A DNA stretch of 64,000 bases from Solwaraspora sp. WMMA2056 (GTDB taxonomy: Bacteria; Actinomycetota; Actinomycetes; Mycobacteriales; Micromonosporaceae). Position 1 is the first letter of the stretch, and every line of letters begins with the position of its first letter. Shown piece by piece: positions 37,005 to 45,771 of the stretch. The position numbers and the translations under genes were made by a program. The notes beneath the pieces are model-generated. The model worked only from the letters and a program-made list of their open reading frames with translations. It did not search any database and had not been told where the DNA came from. The DNA lies in assembly GCF_030345095.1 (NCBI RefSeq), contig NZ_CP128360.1, forward strand, positions 496,001 through 560,000, in the 5' to 3' direction.

Positions 37005-38525
37005 GTGACTGGATAGGTGCGTGGGACCTTGGAATACCGCAAGCGCGCGAGGTGGGTCAGGCGGTTGTGGGGATCCAGGGGCTGCCGGCGGCGGCTCGGG
37101 TGAGTGCGTCGAGCATGTTGATGCCGTGTCGGGTGGCGGTGGCGGTGTAGCTGCGGATCGCGGCGAAGTGTTCGGCTCCGGTCATGGTGCGCATGCTGCC
37201 GGAGACCTTGATCCGGAGTTTCGGCATGCGGATGGTCCGCTCGGCCGGGTTGTTGTCGAACGGCACGGCCGGGTCGGTGACGAAGCGTAGGTAGTCGGCG
37301 CGTCGGTCCCGTAGTCGCACGAACAGGGCGTGGTACTTGCGGTGCAGCTTGTCGGTGCGGGTGGCGGTGGCTGCGGCGCCGAGCACGACGGCCGAGCGCA
37401 GCAGGTGGGTCTGTTCGGCGAGGTCGGCCGGGTCGGGTTCGCAGCCGTCGGCGCGGGCCGTGACCGTCAGGCGGTTCAGGTGCCGCAGGGCGTCGATGGC
37501 CTGGCCGGCGAGGTCGGCGACCTGCCCGGTGGCGGTGTCGACCACGTAGACCAGTTCGCGTAGGACGTGGGCGTTGCACAGGGCGTGGACCGCGTCGGTG
37601 TAGGTGTCGTACGGGGCCCACGCGTCGTGCACGGCGGTGCCGGTGTATCCGGGTAGCACGCCGGCGTCGTCCATTGCGGCGGTGCCGCGTCGGCGGTGCA
37701 CGGTGAGGAGCACGTCGGTGGGTGTGGAGGCGGAGTGCGGCCAGGCGAGGCGGCCGTCGACGCGTATGCCGGTCTCGTCGAAGTGCGCGACCGGGGCGTG
37801 GCGGACGCGGTCACGGATGACGGGGAGCACCGTGTCGATGACGCCGAGGGCGGTGCGGGTGACCCAGGCGGTGATGGTGGCTGGCGCGACGGGCAGGCCG
37901 AACAGGTCACGGATCGCGTCGGCGGTGCGGCCGATGGACAGGAACTGTCCGTGGAGCAGGTAGACGCCGATCGCGGCGATCCGTGGTCCGTAGGCGGCGG
38001 GCGCGGTGGCCCCGGCGGGTGTCGCGGCGGTGGTGTGGTGCCCGCACGGGCAGGCGACGGTGACGATCTGGTGCTCGGTCACCACGACCCGGGGCTGGGG
38101 GATGTCGAACACCTGCCGGCGGGTGACCGTCACCTCGGCGGGGTCGGTCAGGCCGTCACCGCAGCCGCCACAGATGTCCGGCACGTGCCGGACGACCACG
38201 TCCGGATCGGCCACCTGGGACAGGGTGGTGCCCTCGCCCCCGGCCGGGCGGCCCGGCCGGCGACCCGAACGGCCCCGCAGCGACTTCGGCGCCGGTTTGG
38301 CCAGCCCGTCGCTCGACGGCGGTTTCGACGAGTTGCTCGACGACTGCTTCAACCGGGCCTCAAGCTCAGCGATCCGCGTCAGCGCCTGCTCCAGCCGTGC
38401 GGCCAGCCCGGCGTTCAACGCCAGCAGCTCGTCATACGACGGCGGCGGATCGGCGGGCACGGCTGGTCAACCTACCAGCATCCACAGCAGACAGCACCAC
38501 CGGGATCAGGAACCTATCCAGTCAC
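37005..38525 (-). mobile_element. IS66-family element nested in the RIT element
   Basis: The terminal inverted repeats start GTGACTGGATAGGT at 37005-37018 and end with its exact complement at 38512-38525. The flanks are the 8-bp direct repeat CCGCGATT at 36997-37004 and 38526-38533, the duplication length typical of IS66. The 1521-bp element carries only tnpC; the accessory tnpA and tnpB genes of larger IS66 elements are absent. Confidence 0.95.
37057..38460 (-). CDS. IS66-family transposase TnpC
   Basis: This 467-residue transposase has an N-terminal coiled coil (LNAGLAARLEQALTRIAELE), the IS66 zinc-finger-like segment (CGGCGDGL...CPCGHH), and DDE residues in AHFDETGIRV, VHDAWAPYDTY and FDNNPAERTIR. 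It appears intact. It fills nearly all of its element. Confidence 0.95.
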   Translation of the reverse strand: MPADPPPSYDELLALNAGLAARLEQALTRIAELEARLKQSSSNSSKPPSSDGLAKPAPKSLRGRSGRRPGRPAGGEGTTLSQVADPDVVVRHVPDICGGCGDGLTDPAEVTVTRRQVFDIPQPRVVVTEHQIVTVACPCGHHTTAATPAGATAPAAYGPRIAAIGVYLLHGQFLSIGRTADAIRDLFGLPVAPATITAWVTRTALGVIDTVLPVIRDRVRHAPVAHFDETGIRVDGRLAWPHSASTPTDVLLTVHRRRGTAAMDDAGVLPGYTGTAVHDAWAPYDTYTDAVHALCNAHVLRELVYVVDTATGQVADLAGQAIDALRHLNRLTVTARADGCEPDPADLAEQTHLLRSAVVLGAAATATRTDKLHRKYHALFVRLRDRRADYLRFVTDPAVPFDNNPAERTIRMPKLRIKVSGSMRTMTGAEHFAAIRSYTATATRHGINMLDALTRAAAGSPWIPTTA

Positions 38526-38582
38526 CCGCGATTATGCCGACAACACCAGAACGGACCTGAACAGCCGCACCGGCATACGCCG

Positions 38583-38613
38583 CGGCATCGGCATAACCGC
38601 GACCTCGGAGTAA
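38583..38613 (-). repeat. Right terminal inverted repeat of the RIT element
   Basis: This is the exact reverse complement of 33765-33795. It is followed without a gap by a 32-bp palindrome that carries the same core. Confidence 0.95.
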
Positions 38614-38645
38614 TGCACGTTATGCCGATATCGGCATAACGTGCA
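38614..38645. repeat. 32-bp perfect palindrome at the RIT right border
   Basis: The left half TGCACGTTATGCCGAT is followed by its exact complement. The outer five bases on each side match the target (TGCAC/GTGCA), and the inner 22 bases are two head-to-head copies of the terminal-repeat core GTTATGCCGAT. It looks like a recombination footprint or the preferred attachment site. Confidence 0.93.
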
Positions 38646-39099
38646 CCTGCTGCGGGCGTCGTTCCGGTACGCGGCCCGTCAGCACTGGGACGCGATCGCG
38701 AAGGCGTTGCGGCCGGTCTACACCGCAGCGACCGAGCAGGCCGCGCAGCAGCGGTTCCTGGAGTTCGCCGAGGTGTGGGGCGACCGGTACCCGGCGATCG
38801 TCAGGCTGTGGACCAACTCGTGGGCGGAGTTCGCGCCGTTCCTGGCCTTCGACGCCGAGATCCGCACGATCGTGTGTTCCACCAACGCAATCGAGAGCGT
38901 CAACGCCCGCATCCGCAAGGCGGTCCGCGCCCGTGGCCACTTCCCGAACGAACAGGCCGCGCTCAAGTGCGTGTACCTGGCGGTGATGTCCCTGGACCCC
39001 ACAGGCACCGGACGCAAACGCTGGGCCATCCGCTGGAAGGCCGCCCTGAACGCCTTCGAGATCGCCTTCGACGGCCGACTCCGTACCGGACGCAAGTAG
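38646..39099 (+). pseudogene. IS256-family transposase, 3' part
   Basis: This continues the interrupted transposase in frame (LLRASFRYAARQHW) and contains the catalytic Glu in STNAIESVNARIRKAV. It ends at TAG 39099, 38 bp before the right terminal repeat. The nested insertion alone appears to have inactivated the gene. Confidence 0.92.
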
Positions 39100-39137
39100 C
39101 TATTTCACCTCAGTTACACCGAAAACTTGACAGAGCC

Positions 39138-39275
39138 GATGGTGGCTGTCCCGGCCGGTGCAGGTCCGCCAGGCGGCGGACGTGGTGCACCGAGATGCCG
39201 TCGGTGTCGCGGCAGATCTCGCATCGGTTCGCCAGCAGCCGGGTGACCAGCTCCTTGTGGCGGACGATGCCCGGG
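39138..39275 (-). pseudogene. Group II intron maturase fragment (HNH domain)
   Basis: On the minus strand the frame reads HKELVTRLLANRCEICRDTD then GISVHHVRRLADLHRPGQ. This is the C-terminal HNH endonuclease signature of group II intron-encoded reverse transcriptases: CxxC followed by HHVRxLADL. The fragment runs into the IS256 right end, and no reverse transcriptase domain is present in the window. It is a remnant of a retroelement destroyed by rearrangement. Confidence 0.75.
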
Positions 39276-39300
39276 ACCGGGACGCAAGTGAGGGCGACCG

Positions 39301-39495
39301 CTACTCCAGCAACTCGATCGCAGAGACGGGGCAGCAGTCGGCAGCAGCCGCCGCCGCGGCCCACTTCTCGGCGCTCGGGCTGAGGTCCCGCGGCAGTACC
39401 AGCATCGTGTCGGGGTCCTGGTCGAAGACCGTCGGCGCGATCGCCGCACACATTCCGGAGCCGATGCACCTGTCGGTGTGCAGGCGAATCTTCAC
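39301..39495 (-). CDS. 3Fe-4S type ferredoxin, partner of the adjacent P450
   Basis: This 64-residue ferredoxin begins at a GTG (VKIRLHTDRCIGSGMC). The cysteines Cys10, Cys16 and the DCCPVSAI pair fit a 3Fe-4S cluster of the type that feeds actinomycete P450s. Its GTG overlaps the P450 stop as GTGA (39492-39495), so the two are coupled. It may also serve the NRPS-cluster P450s, which have no ferredoxin of their own nearby. Confidence 0.93.
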   Translation of the reverse strand: MKIRLHTDRCIGSGMCAAIAPTVFDQDPDTMLVLPRDLSPSAEKWAAAAAAADCCPVSAIELLE

Positions 39496-40754
39496 CGCGA
39501 TGGTTCCTCGACCGGCGCTGACGAGCGGGGCAGCACCGCGTCCCAGCTCACGAGAACCTCGGTGGGGCCTCGTACCGCCGAATGGGTCCGGAAGGGGGTC
39601 TCCTCGATCGGCCGGGCCAACCGTAGCGACGGCACCCGCCGAGGCAACGTCCGGAGCATCGTGGAGAGTTCCATGCGGGCGATCTGTCGACCGACGCACG
39701 CGTGCGCCCCGTAGCCGAAGCCGACGTGCGCGCCAGGCTGTCGAGCTATGTCGAAGAGATCCGCGTCCGGGTGCAGATCGGTGTCCCGATTCGCGGACTG
39801 CACGGCGGCGACCACCAGGTCTCCCGCCGCGATCTTCTCCCCCCCGAGTTCGGTGTCCTCGGTGGCCTGCCGCAGCAGCCCGATCGCCACGCCGAGATAG
39901 CGGACGATCTCGTCCGCCGCAGTGTCGGCCAGCGCGGGTTCGGCGACCAGCCGGTCCCAGTCATCCCGCCGGTCGAGGAGCGCGAGCAGGCCGTGACTCA
40001 GCAGACTGGCTGTGGTGTCGAAGCCGGCGATGAGGAGGGCACTGTTCATGCCCACCAGCTCGTCGTCACTCAACGGCCGATCGGTCTCCGCGCTGTGCAG
40101 GATCATCCGGCTCAGCACGTCGTCCCCGGGGTTCGCCCGGCGCTCCCTGATCTGGGCGTAAAGATATCCGTACAGCGGGCCGAGCGCGCGGCGCGCGTCC
40201 TCGATCTTGACGTCGTACCGGAAGACGGCAGCGGCAGCCTCGTGCAAGAGGTGCCGCTCCTCCGGAGGGACCCCGATCAGTTCGGCGATGACCGCGCTGG
40301 TGACCCAGTTCGAGAAATGGGTGTGCAGGTCGACCGGAGGGGCCACCTCGACAAACCGGTCGACGGCCTCCTCGACTACCTCGTCGATGAAGGGCTGAAG
40401 TTCGGCCAACCGGCGGGCGTGCGAGACCTGCGGTGCCAGGCTGCGACGCATCCGGATGTGCTCAGGGCCGTCAAGTCGCGAGAATTGCTGCTTCATCGGC
40501 GCATCGTGGCGAAACGCCGGGAGAATGTGCGCCACAGGAGAGGGTCGCGAGCTGAATCGGCGACCGTCACCCAGCACCTCTCGCACGTCCGCATAACGGC
40601 TGACGAGCCACGCGTTGACTCCGGTGGGGCAACTGACCTGAACGACCGGCTGTTCGCGCCTCAGGCGCGCGTACTCCGGATGCGGGTGGAAAGGAAACTT
40701 TCCCTCGTCAGGCAATGGCATTGGAGGCAACTGAGCAGGCGCAGCATCAACCAT
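39492..40754 (-). CDS. Cytochrome P450 (fourth) with coupled ferredoxin
   Basis: This 420-residue P450 has the I-helix IAGFDTT, ExxR in DEIVRY, and heme loop FGYGAHACVG with Cys353. It is the first gene of a P450-ferredoxin pair. Upstream, 109 bp separate it from the IS5 left end at 40864. It probably belongs to the partly destroyed locus to its right (transporters and prenyl synthase). The substrate is unknown. Confidence 0.93.
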   Translation of the reverse strand: MVDAAPAQLPPMPLPDEGKFPFHPHPEYARLRREQPVVQVSCPTGVNAWLVSRYADVREVLGDGRRFSSRPSPVAHILPAFRHDAPMKQQFSRLDGPEHIRMRRSLAPQVSHARRLAELQPFIDEVVEEAVDRFVEVAPPVDLHTHFSNWVTSAVIAELIGVPPEERHLLHEAAAAVFRYDVKIEDARRALGPLYGYLYAQIRERRANPGDDVLSRMILHSAETDRPLSDDELVGMNSALLIAGFDTTASLLSHGLLALLDRRDDWDRLVAEPALADTAADEIVRYLGVAIGLLRQATEDTELGGEKIAAGDLVVAAVQSANRDTDLHPDADLFDIARQPGAHVGFGYGAHACVGRQIARMELSTMLRTLPRRVPSLRLARPIEETPFRTHSAVRGPTEVLVSWDAVLPRSSAPVEEPSR

Positions 40755-40863
40755 ATCTTCCCCCGTGGGCTCATGGCGAACACGTCAACCCTGCCTGCTG
40801 ATCTCGCTGCAGTCAATGGCTTGTTCGACGCTGGCCGATACACCAGAGGTGGCGACGTGTTTT

Positions 40864-41748
40864 GAGGCTTATTCAGCAGGGCCTCGATAGCCCACAGTGG
40901 ACCCCCTGATAAATGAGACGGCCCGCCCTCCCATAGGATGGAGTTACCACACAACAACCAAAGAAAAGCGGACCGCCGAACATGTATCATACCACCGGCT
41001 TCACGACCGATCAGATCCGCGACCTCTGCGTGCTGGTCCGCGCCGAATGCCGGAACCTGGGCATGGAACCGTGGCCACCGATCCTCGGCCTCTACCGCGC
41101 CCTCGTGGTCACGTTGACCTACATGCGGCGCAACCGCGTCCAAGCGGAGATCGCCGAGGCGCACGGCGTCTCCCAGTCGACGATCTCACGGGCGGTCACC
41201 GCCATCACCCCGGTCCTCGACCGCGTGCTGGCGGGGTTCGTGCCGACCGCCGACGAGCTCGACCCGACCGTCCAGTACATCGTCGACGGCACCCTGTTCC
41301 CCTGCTGGTCATGGCGCACGGACCGCTGTCTGTACTCCGGCAAGCACAAGACCACGGGCATGAGCGTCCAGGTCGCCTGCACCCTCGACGGCGCGCTCGT
41401 CTGGGTCTCCGATCCCGTCACCGGCAACCACCACGACTCGTACGCGATCAACGACACCGGTGTTCTCGTCAGCCTGAATCCTGCAGGCTGGATCGGCGAC
41501 AAGGGATACGTCGGCAACGGCATGATCACCCCGTACAAGAAGCCCAAGGGCGGCGAGCTCACAGAGTGGCAGAAGGAATACAACAGGCAGGTCAACAAGA
41601 TCCGCTGGGTCGTCGAACAGGTCATCGCGAATCTGAAGACCTGGAGAATCCTGCACACCGACTACCGCAGACCGCTCGCGACCTTCACAGAAACGATCTC
41701 CTGTGCCATCGGGCTGCACTTCTACAGGATCGCCTGTGAATAGACCTC
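40864..41748 (+). mobile_element. IS5-family element
   Basis: The proposed ends are GAGGCTTATTC at 40864 and its imperfect complement GTGAATAGACCTC ending at 41748, where the transposase stop TAG is part of the terminal repeat. TTT flanks both ends, consistent with a 3-bp target duplication. Size is 885 bp. Confidence 0.7.
40982..41743 (+). CDS. IS5-family transposase
   Basis: This 253-residue transposase has an N-terminal helix-turn-helix (QAEIAEAHGVSQSTISRAVT) and a DDE_4-type domain with Asp in VDGTLFPCW, a second acidic region HHDSYAINDTG and Glu in VVEQVIANLKTW. It appears intact. Confidence 0.92.
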   Translation: MYHTTGFTTDQIRDLCVLVRAECRNLGMEPWPPILGLYRALVVTLTYMRRNRVQAEIAEAHGVSQSTISRAVTAITPVLDRVLAGFVPTADELDPTVQYIVDGTLFPCWSWRTDRCLYSGKHKTTGMSVQVACTLDGALVWVSDPVTGNHHDSYAINDTGVLVSLNPAGWIGDKGYVGNGMITPYKKPKGGELTEWQKEYNRQVNKIRWVVEQVIANLKTWRILHTDYRRPLATFTETISCAIGLHFYRIACE

Positions 41749-42032
41749 TTTCTTCTCGAACCCGGCGAGCCAACCGGCCGGGCCGGCCACACAGGGCACC
41801 CAAAGCACTCGCCCTCCGTAGTTGAAGGATCACTTAAAGTCAGCATGCGGATACCGCGCACCGCCCAGACTTGACTCGAGGGCATAAACTGTATCGGTCT
41901 TCCGGACAGGCTGCTGTGGTACGACCGGGCGTGGATACCGCCCGATCCGCAGTTTCCGACGTGCAACCACCGAGTGAAGGGACCTCATGCACCAGCGAAC
42001 TTGGCCGAACGAACAGGCTGGTAGTCCCGGGT
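41749..42032. other. Upstream region of the ABC transporter pair
   Basis: This 284-bp stretch follows the IS5 right end. The frame of the ABC ATPase is open upstream to 41871, but the sequence there is not family-like. A leftover promoter may be present; I see no clear motif. Confidence 0.4.
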
Positions 42033-42710
42033 ATGGGCACCATCCCAGACCGGGGGGGCGCGAATCTCTATTCCGCCGCCGCCAGCCGGCCCGCTCGCCA
42101 ACTCCGGCTACGCGCGACGAATGTGTCGAAGAATTTTGGTCGACGCCAGGTGCTGCGTGATGTGTGCCTGGAATTGCACGCTGGCGAGGTCGTCGCCGTC
42201 ATCGGAGCCAATGGGGCGGGGAAGTCGACTTTCCTCAAGATATGCGCTGGACTCATCTCGCCGAGCAGTGGAGAGGTCCTGGTGGACGGGTCGATTGGCT
42301 ACTGTCCGCAAACCGGGGGCACGTTCGACTTCCTCCGCCCGGCGGAGCACTTCGTGCTCTTTGGGCGGGCCCGCGGCCTGAAAAGGAAGGCGGCGCTCAC
42401 CCGAGGGCGGGAGATCGCCGGGTTGCTCGACTGGCGACCGGACGACAGGACACAGAGTCGCCACCTGTCCGGCGGCAATAGGCAGAAGCTGAACGTCATC
42501 CTCTCGGTTCTCGGCGGACACGACGTGTTGCTCCTGGACGAGCCCTACCAGGGTTTCGACAAGGGCTCGTACACCGACTTCTGGGACGTCGTCTGGCGGC
42601 TGCGGGGAGCGGGTCACGCGGTGATGGTGATCACCCACATGCTGAACGATCTCGACAAGGCAGACCAGGTACTCGATCTCACCCCCGCGGACGCCAGGGG
42701 GGCCCGGTGA
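42033..42710 (+). CDS. ABC transporter ATP-binding protein
   Basis: This ATPase of about 225 residues (from ATG 42033) has Walker A GANGAGKST, Q-loop YCPQTGG, signature LSGGNRQK and Walker B VLLLDEPYQGFD. An upstream ATG at 41871 is in frame but would add 54 unlike residues. Its stop overlaps the permease start by 4 bp. It is probably an exporter; the substrate is unknown. Confidence 0.9.
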   Translation: MGTIPDRGGANLYSAAASRPARQLRLRATNVSKNFGRRQVLRDVCLELHAGEVVAVIGANGAGKSTFLKICAGLISPSSGEVLVDGSIGYCPQTGGTFDFLRPAEHFVLFGRARGLKRKAALTRGREIAGLLDWRPDDRTQSRHLSGGNRQKLNVILSVLGGHDVLLLDEPYQGFDKGSYTDFWDVVWRLRGAGHAVMVITHMLNDLDKADQVLDLTPADARGAR

Positions 42711-43405
42711 TGATGGCGCCCACCGTTGCCGAGATGGTGCTGCGGGACCTGGCCCGCCGACGGACCGTCCTGGGGCTGCTGTTCGTGCTGCCACTCGCCT
42801 TCTACGCGGCGCGCCACGACCAGACGGGGCAGGCAGTTCGGTTCGCCGGGCTCGGGCTCGCCTGGGGCGCGAGCACTGCGGGCCTCTTCTCCGCGAACGC
42901 GACCAAGTCCATCGAACCGCGCCTCCGCCTCGTCGGCTATACCTCGTTCCAGTTGTTCGTGGGTCGACTGGTCGCGCTCCTGCTGGTCTCCTGGAGCATC
43001 GCCGCCGCGTACTTCGTGATCATCTACATCGACCTCGACGTGGCCCGACCGGGCGCGGTCGCGGCTCTGCTGTTCCTCACCGTCCTGGTCGCGGTGCCGC
43101 TGGGCATGCTGATCGGTGCCGTCGTACCCCGCGACCTGGAGGGCACCCTGCTGCTCATCGCCCTGGTCGGCATCCAGATGGTGATCGATCCCGCGTCCGA
43201 CTCCTCGCGCTACCTGCCGTTCTGGTCCGCCCGGGAGTTGGCGACGTACGCTGTCGACCCGGTGGGCGACGACTACCTGAGCAGGGGGCTCCAACACGGG
43301 GCACTTGTCGGCTCGGCGCTCATCGTGGCCACCGCGGCGCTGACAGCGGTGCGGCTCCGCCGCCGAAAGCACCTTCGGGTGCTGAGGTCCTCCGCGACTG
43401 CCTGA
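42707..43405 (+). CDS. ABC-2 type permease
   Basis: This 232-residue protein has about six membrane segments, such as LVALLLVSWSIAAAYFVII and AVAALLFLTVLVAVPLGML. It starts at GTG 42707 (or ATG 42710), overlapping the ATPase stop. It ends 27 bp before a strong hairpin and so closes a two-gene transporter operon. Confidence 0.88.
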   Translation: MMMAPTVAEMVLRDLARRRTVLGLLFVLPLAFYAARHDQTGQAVRFAGLGLAWGASTAGLFSANATKSIEPRLRLVGYTSFQLFVGRLVALLLVSWSIAAAYFVIIYIDLDVARPGAVAALLFLTVLVAVPLGMLIGAVVPRDLEGTLLLIALVGIQMVIDPASDSSRYLPFWSARELATYAVDPVGDDYLSRGLQHGALVGSALIVATAALTAVRLRRRKHLRVLRSSATA

Positions 43406-43431
43406 TCAGGACAGAGTCACCGGCTGCGCGG

Positions 43432-43467
43432 GCCCGCACCCCACCAACCAACGGTGGCGGTGCGGGC
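43432..43467 (+). terminator. Hairpin terminator after the ABC permease
   Basis: GCCCGCACCCCACC pairs with GGTGGCGGTGCGGGC with one bulged C and a seven-base loop. It lies 27 bp after the permease stop and lacks a clear T run, as is usual in high-GC actinomycetes. Confidence 0.7.
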
Positions 43468-43524
43468 TTGCACGTCCGGGACCTGCGCTAGTCGCAACGC
43501 CGCTCGGTTAGGGCGGGTGGATGG

Positions 43525-44838
43525 TTAGCAAGTGTTTGTGATGATATCGATGGCCATGGTGGCTTTGTAGCTGCGTCGGTCTACGTTGGGTCCGCAGGCT
43601 TGGTACTTGGAGTTCGAGCGTTTGATCATGCGGGTCTTCACCCGGATCCGACGCTCAGGTAGCAGGTGGGCCAGGACCGCGCGACCGATTGCGCCGACCA
43701 GGTCGATGACGGTGTCGGCGAGGACGCCGGCGGCGTGGGTGACCTGGTCGCGGGCGGTGTTCAGGGCGGTGGTGAAGCTGGCCCGGTCAGGGCTGGTGCC
43801 GGGCCGGCTGTCGGTGGCGTCGGTCATGGCGGTACGCAGGATCTGGTAGACGACCAGCAGGGCGTAGACCTCCTGGTCGATGCCGTCGGGAGTACGCGCG
43901 CGCAGGACCCGGCCGCCGAGGATGCTGGATTTGATCTCCAGGTAGGCTGTTTCGACCTCCCACCGGCGGTGGTACAGCTTTATCAATTCGCTGGCCGGGT
44001 GGGTGCGTGGGTCGAGCAGGGTGGTGATCAGCCGGTAGCCGCCCGTACGGACGCCGTCGATGGTCTGGACGCTGATCTCAGCGTCGACGACCCGCACCCG
44101 TACCGTGCCGATGGTCGACAGCCAGGATCCGTCGTGGTACCGGCGGATCACCGGCAGGCGGCGGCCGTTCTTGCAGCGGATCAGCAGGTCGGCCCTGGTG
44201 GCGGCGAGTGTCTGGATGAGGCACCACCGCACCGACCAGCAGCACCCCCGCCGCGACCAGCACCGCACCGGCGGCCACCAGCACCGACCGCCCGACCCGC
44301 CACCGCCGCCACACCGCCGCCGCCAGGTCGGCGGCGGCATAGTTACGGTCGGCCAACAGCAGCATCCCGGCGGCCAGGCTCCGGGCCAGGGAGCGGGCCT
44401 GGTCGAGTTCGCTGGTGCCGAGTGGAGCGAACACGGCGTCGATGATCGAGCGGGTGCCGCAGGTCAGCAGGACACTCAGCCGTAGTGCCGGGTAGCCCGC
44501 GCCGCCGTGGTTACCCCGTTGTTTGCGGTAACGGACCCGGACCGCCTCGGCGTCGGCGACCGACATCGTGGTCCCGTCGATCGCGGTCACCAGCAGGCCC
44601 CGCCACCGCACGGCGTGCGTCGCCGTGGTGACCGCCGGGCCGCGCAGCAGATCGAACAAGGCCCGCAACGGCGTCGACCCGAGCCGCTGACGCGCCTCCC
44701 GTAACGTGCCTGAGGCCGGCTCGGTCAGATCCAGCCCGGTCAGACCGGCAGTCAGTTTCTGCCACACCTGCCCGTAGCCGAGTTCGGCGAACAAGCAGCC
44801 TGCCAGGACGAGGTAGACCACGACCCGGGCCGGGAGTA
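43525..44838 (-). pseudogene. IS4-family transposase, 3' part, frameshifted
   Basis: Two minus-strand frames are needed. 44078-44838 encodes VVYLVLAGCLFAELGYGQVW, AIDGTTMSVAD and LLLADRNY. 43525-44230 encodes LAATRADLLIRCKNGRRLPV and HRRWEVETAYLEIKSS (catalytic Glu). Between them, about 44230-44335, a Val/Leu/Ala-rich GC-repetitive stretch breaks the frame. The 5' end is cut at 44838 by an IS3 copy. Confidence 0.85.
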
Positions 44839-44881
44839 TGAGGGGCCTCGCGTTTTCCGGACAGTGGTTCGGCCGGTTCTT

Positions 44882-45766
44882 TCACGCCGCGATTTGAAGG
44901 TTCTCGAACTCTGCGTGGACTTCCCGGGGAGGTCGGTAGCCCACCGCTGAATGCAGACGCTGACGATTGTACCAGAATTCGATGTAGGCAGTAACGTCCC
45001 GGCGTGCCGCCTCACGAGTGGGATACTTCACACGCGACACGCGTTCGTTCTTCAGCGCACCGAAGAACGATTCCGCCATCGCATTGTCGAAACAAGTTCC
45101 GGTCCGGCCAGCAGATCGCCGCAACCTCAGATCCCGCAGCGTTCTGCCGTAGTCGTCCGACATGTAGTTGCTGCCCCGGTCCGAATGAAAGATGGCGTTC
45201 TTCCTGAGTTCGCGATTCCGGGCGGCGTTACGGATGGCGCGGGATATCAACGGCGTCTGGTAGTGGTCGTCCATCGCGTATCCGATGACTTCCTTCGTGC
45301 AGCAGTCGATGACGGTCGCCAGATACAGCCACCCCTCGCCGGTCGGGATGTACGTGATGTCGCCGACGAGCTTCTCGCCAGGCGCGTCGGCGGTGAACTC
45401 CCGGCCGACGAGGTCAGGCACCGTGCCGGACGACGACTGGGTGAGACCCCACCGCCTCGGGCGGGGCTGGCACGGCACGAGCCCGAGCTCGCGCATCAGC
45501 TGGCGGACGAGTTCCGGCCCGGCGGACACGCCCTGGCGCCGCAGTTGCGCGTGGACACGTCGATGCCCGTAGGTGCCGTCGGACGCGGCGAACACCTCCT
45601 CGATGGCCGATCGAAGGTGGGCGCGGCGGGTGGCGGTCGCGGAGTCGGGGCGGGTTCGCCATTCGTAGTATCCGGACCTGGACACGCCGAGTTGTTCGCA
45701 CATGAAGTCGACGGGGTAGGCGTACTTCGCGGTGTCGAGTCGCATCGTCTCGATGAACTCGTACAA
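44882..45766 (-). CDS. IS3-family transposase OrfB (copy 1)
   Basis: This 294-residue integrase-like protein has an HTH_21 region (RAHLRSAIEEVFAASDGTYG) and an rve domain with Asp in VGDITYIP, Asp in FHSDRGSNY and Glu in AMAESFFGALKNE. It is probably made as an OrfAB fusion by minus-one slippage at A6G in OrfA (45804-45810): the minus-one frame is open from there into OrfB. Confidence 0.95.
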   Translation of the reverse strand: MYEFIETMRLDTAKYAYPVDFMCEQLGVSRSGYYEWRTRPDSATATRRAHLRSAIEEVFAASDGTYGHRRVHAQLRRQGVSAGPELVRQLMRELGLVPCQPRPRRWGLTQSSSGTVPDLVGREFTADAPGEKLVGDITYIPTGEGWLYLATVIDCCTKEVIGYAMDDHYQTPLISRAIRNAARNRELRKNAIFHSDRGSNYMSDDYGRTLRDLRLRRSAGRTGTCFDNAMAESFFGALKNERVSRVKYPTREAARRDVTAYIEFWYNRQRLHSAVGYRPPREVHAEFENLQIAA

Positions 45767-45771
45767 GCTCG

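Larger units (their letters stand above)
33765..38613. mobile_element. Recombinase-in-trio (RIT) element inside the IS256 transposase
   Basis: The element is bounded by perfect 31-bp inverted repeats (33765-33795 and 38583-38613), beginning TTACTCCGAGGTCGCGGTTA. It carries three overlapping tyrosine recombinase genes in one direction, the defining arrangement of RIT elements. The core TTATGCCGA recurs as subterminal repeats just inside both ends. An IS66-family element sits between the recombinase genes and the right end. The target sequence TGCA (33761-33764) is repeated on the right side. Confidence 0.88.
32851..39137 (+). mobile_element. IS256-family element, interrupted by nested elements
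   Basis: The imperfect terminal repeats are GGGTCTGTAAG...CGGTGTAACT at 32851 and, as reverse complement, GGCTCTGTCAAG...CGGTGTAACT ending at 39137. Without the insert the element would be about 1.4 kb. No target duplication is visible: CCGAGCAC on the left and GATGGTGG on the right. This suggests that one flank was later lost or rearranged. The left end abuts the CRISPR array and the right end abuts a group II intron fragment. Confidence 0.8.

Noticed and set aside
32851-39137. 8-bp target duplication for the IS256 element
   Set aside because: The flanks CCGAGCAC and GATGGTGG do not match; shifting the ends by a few bases did not help.
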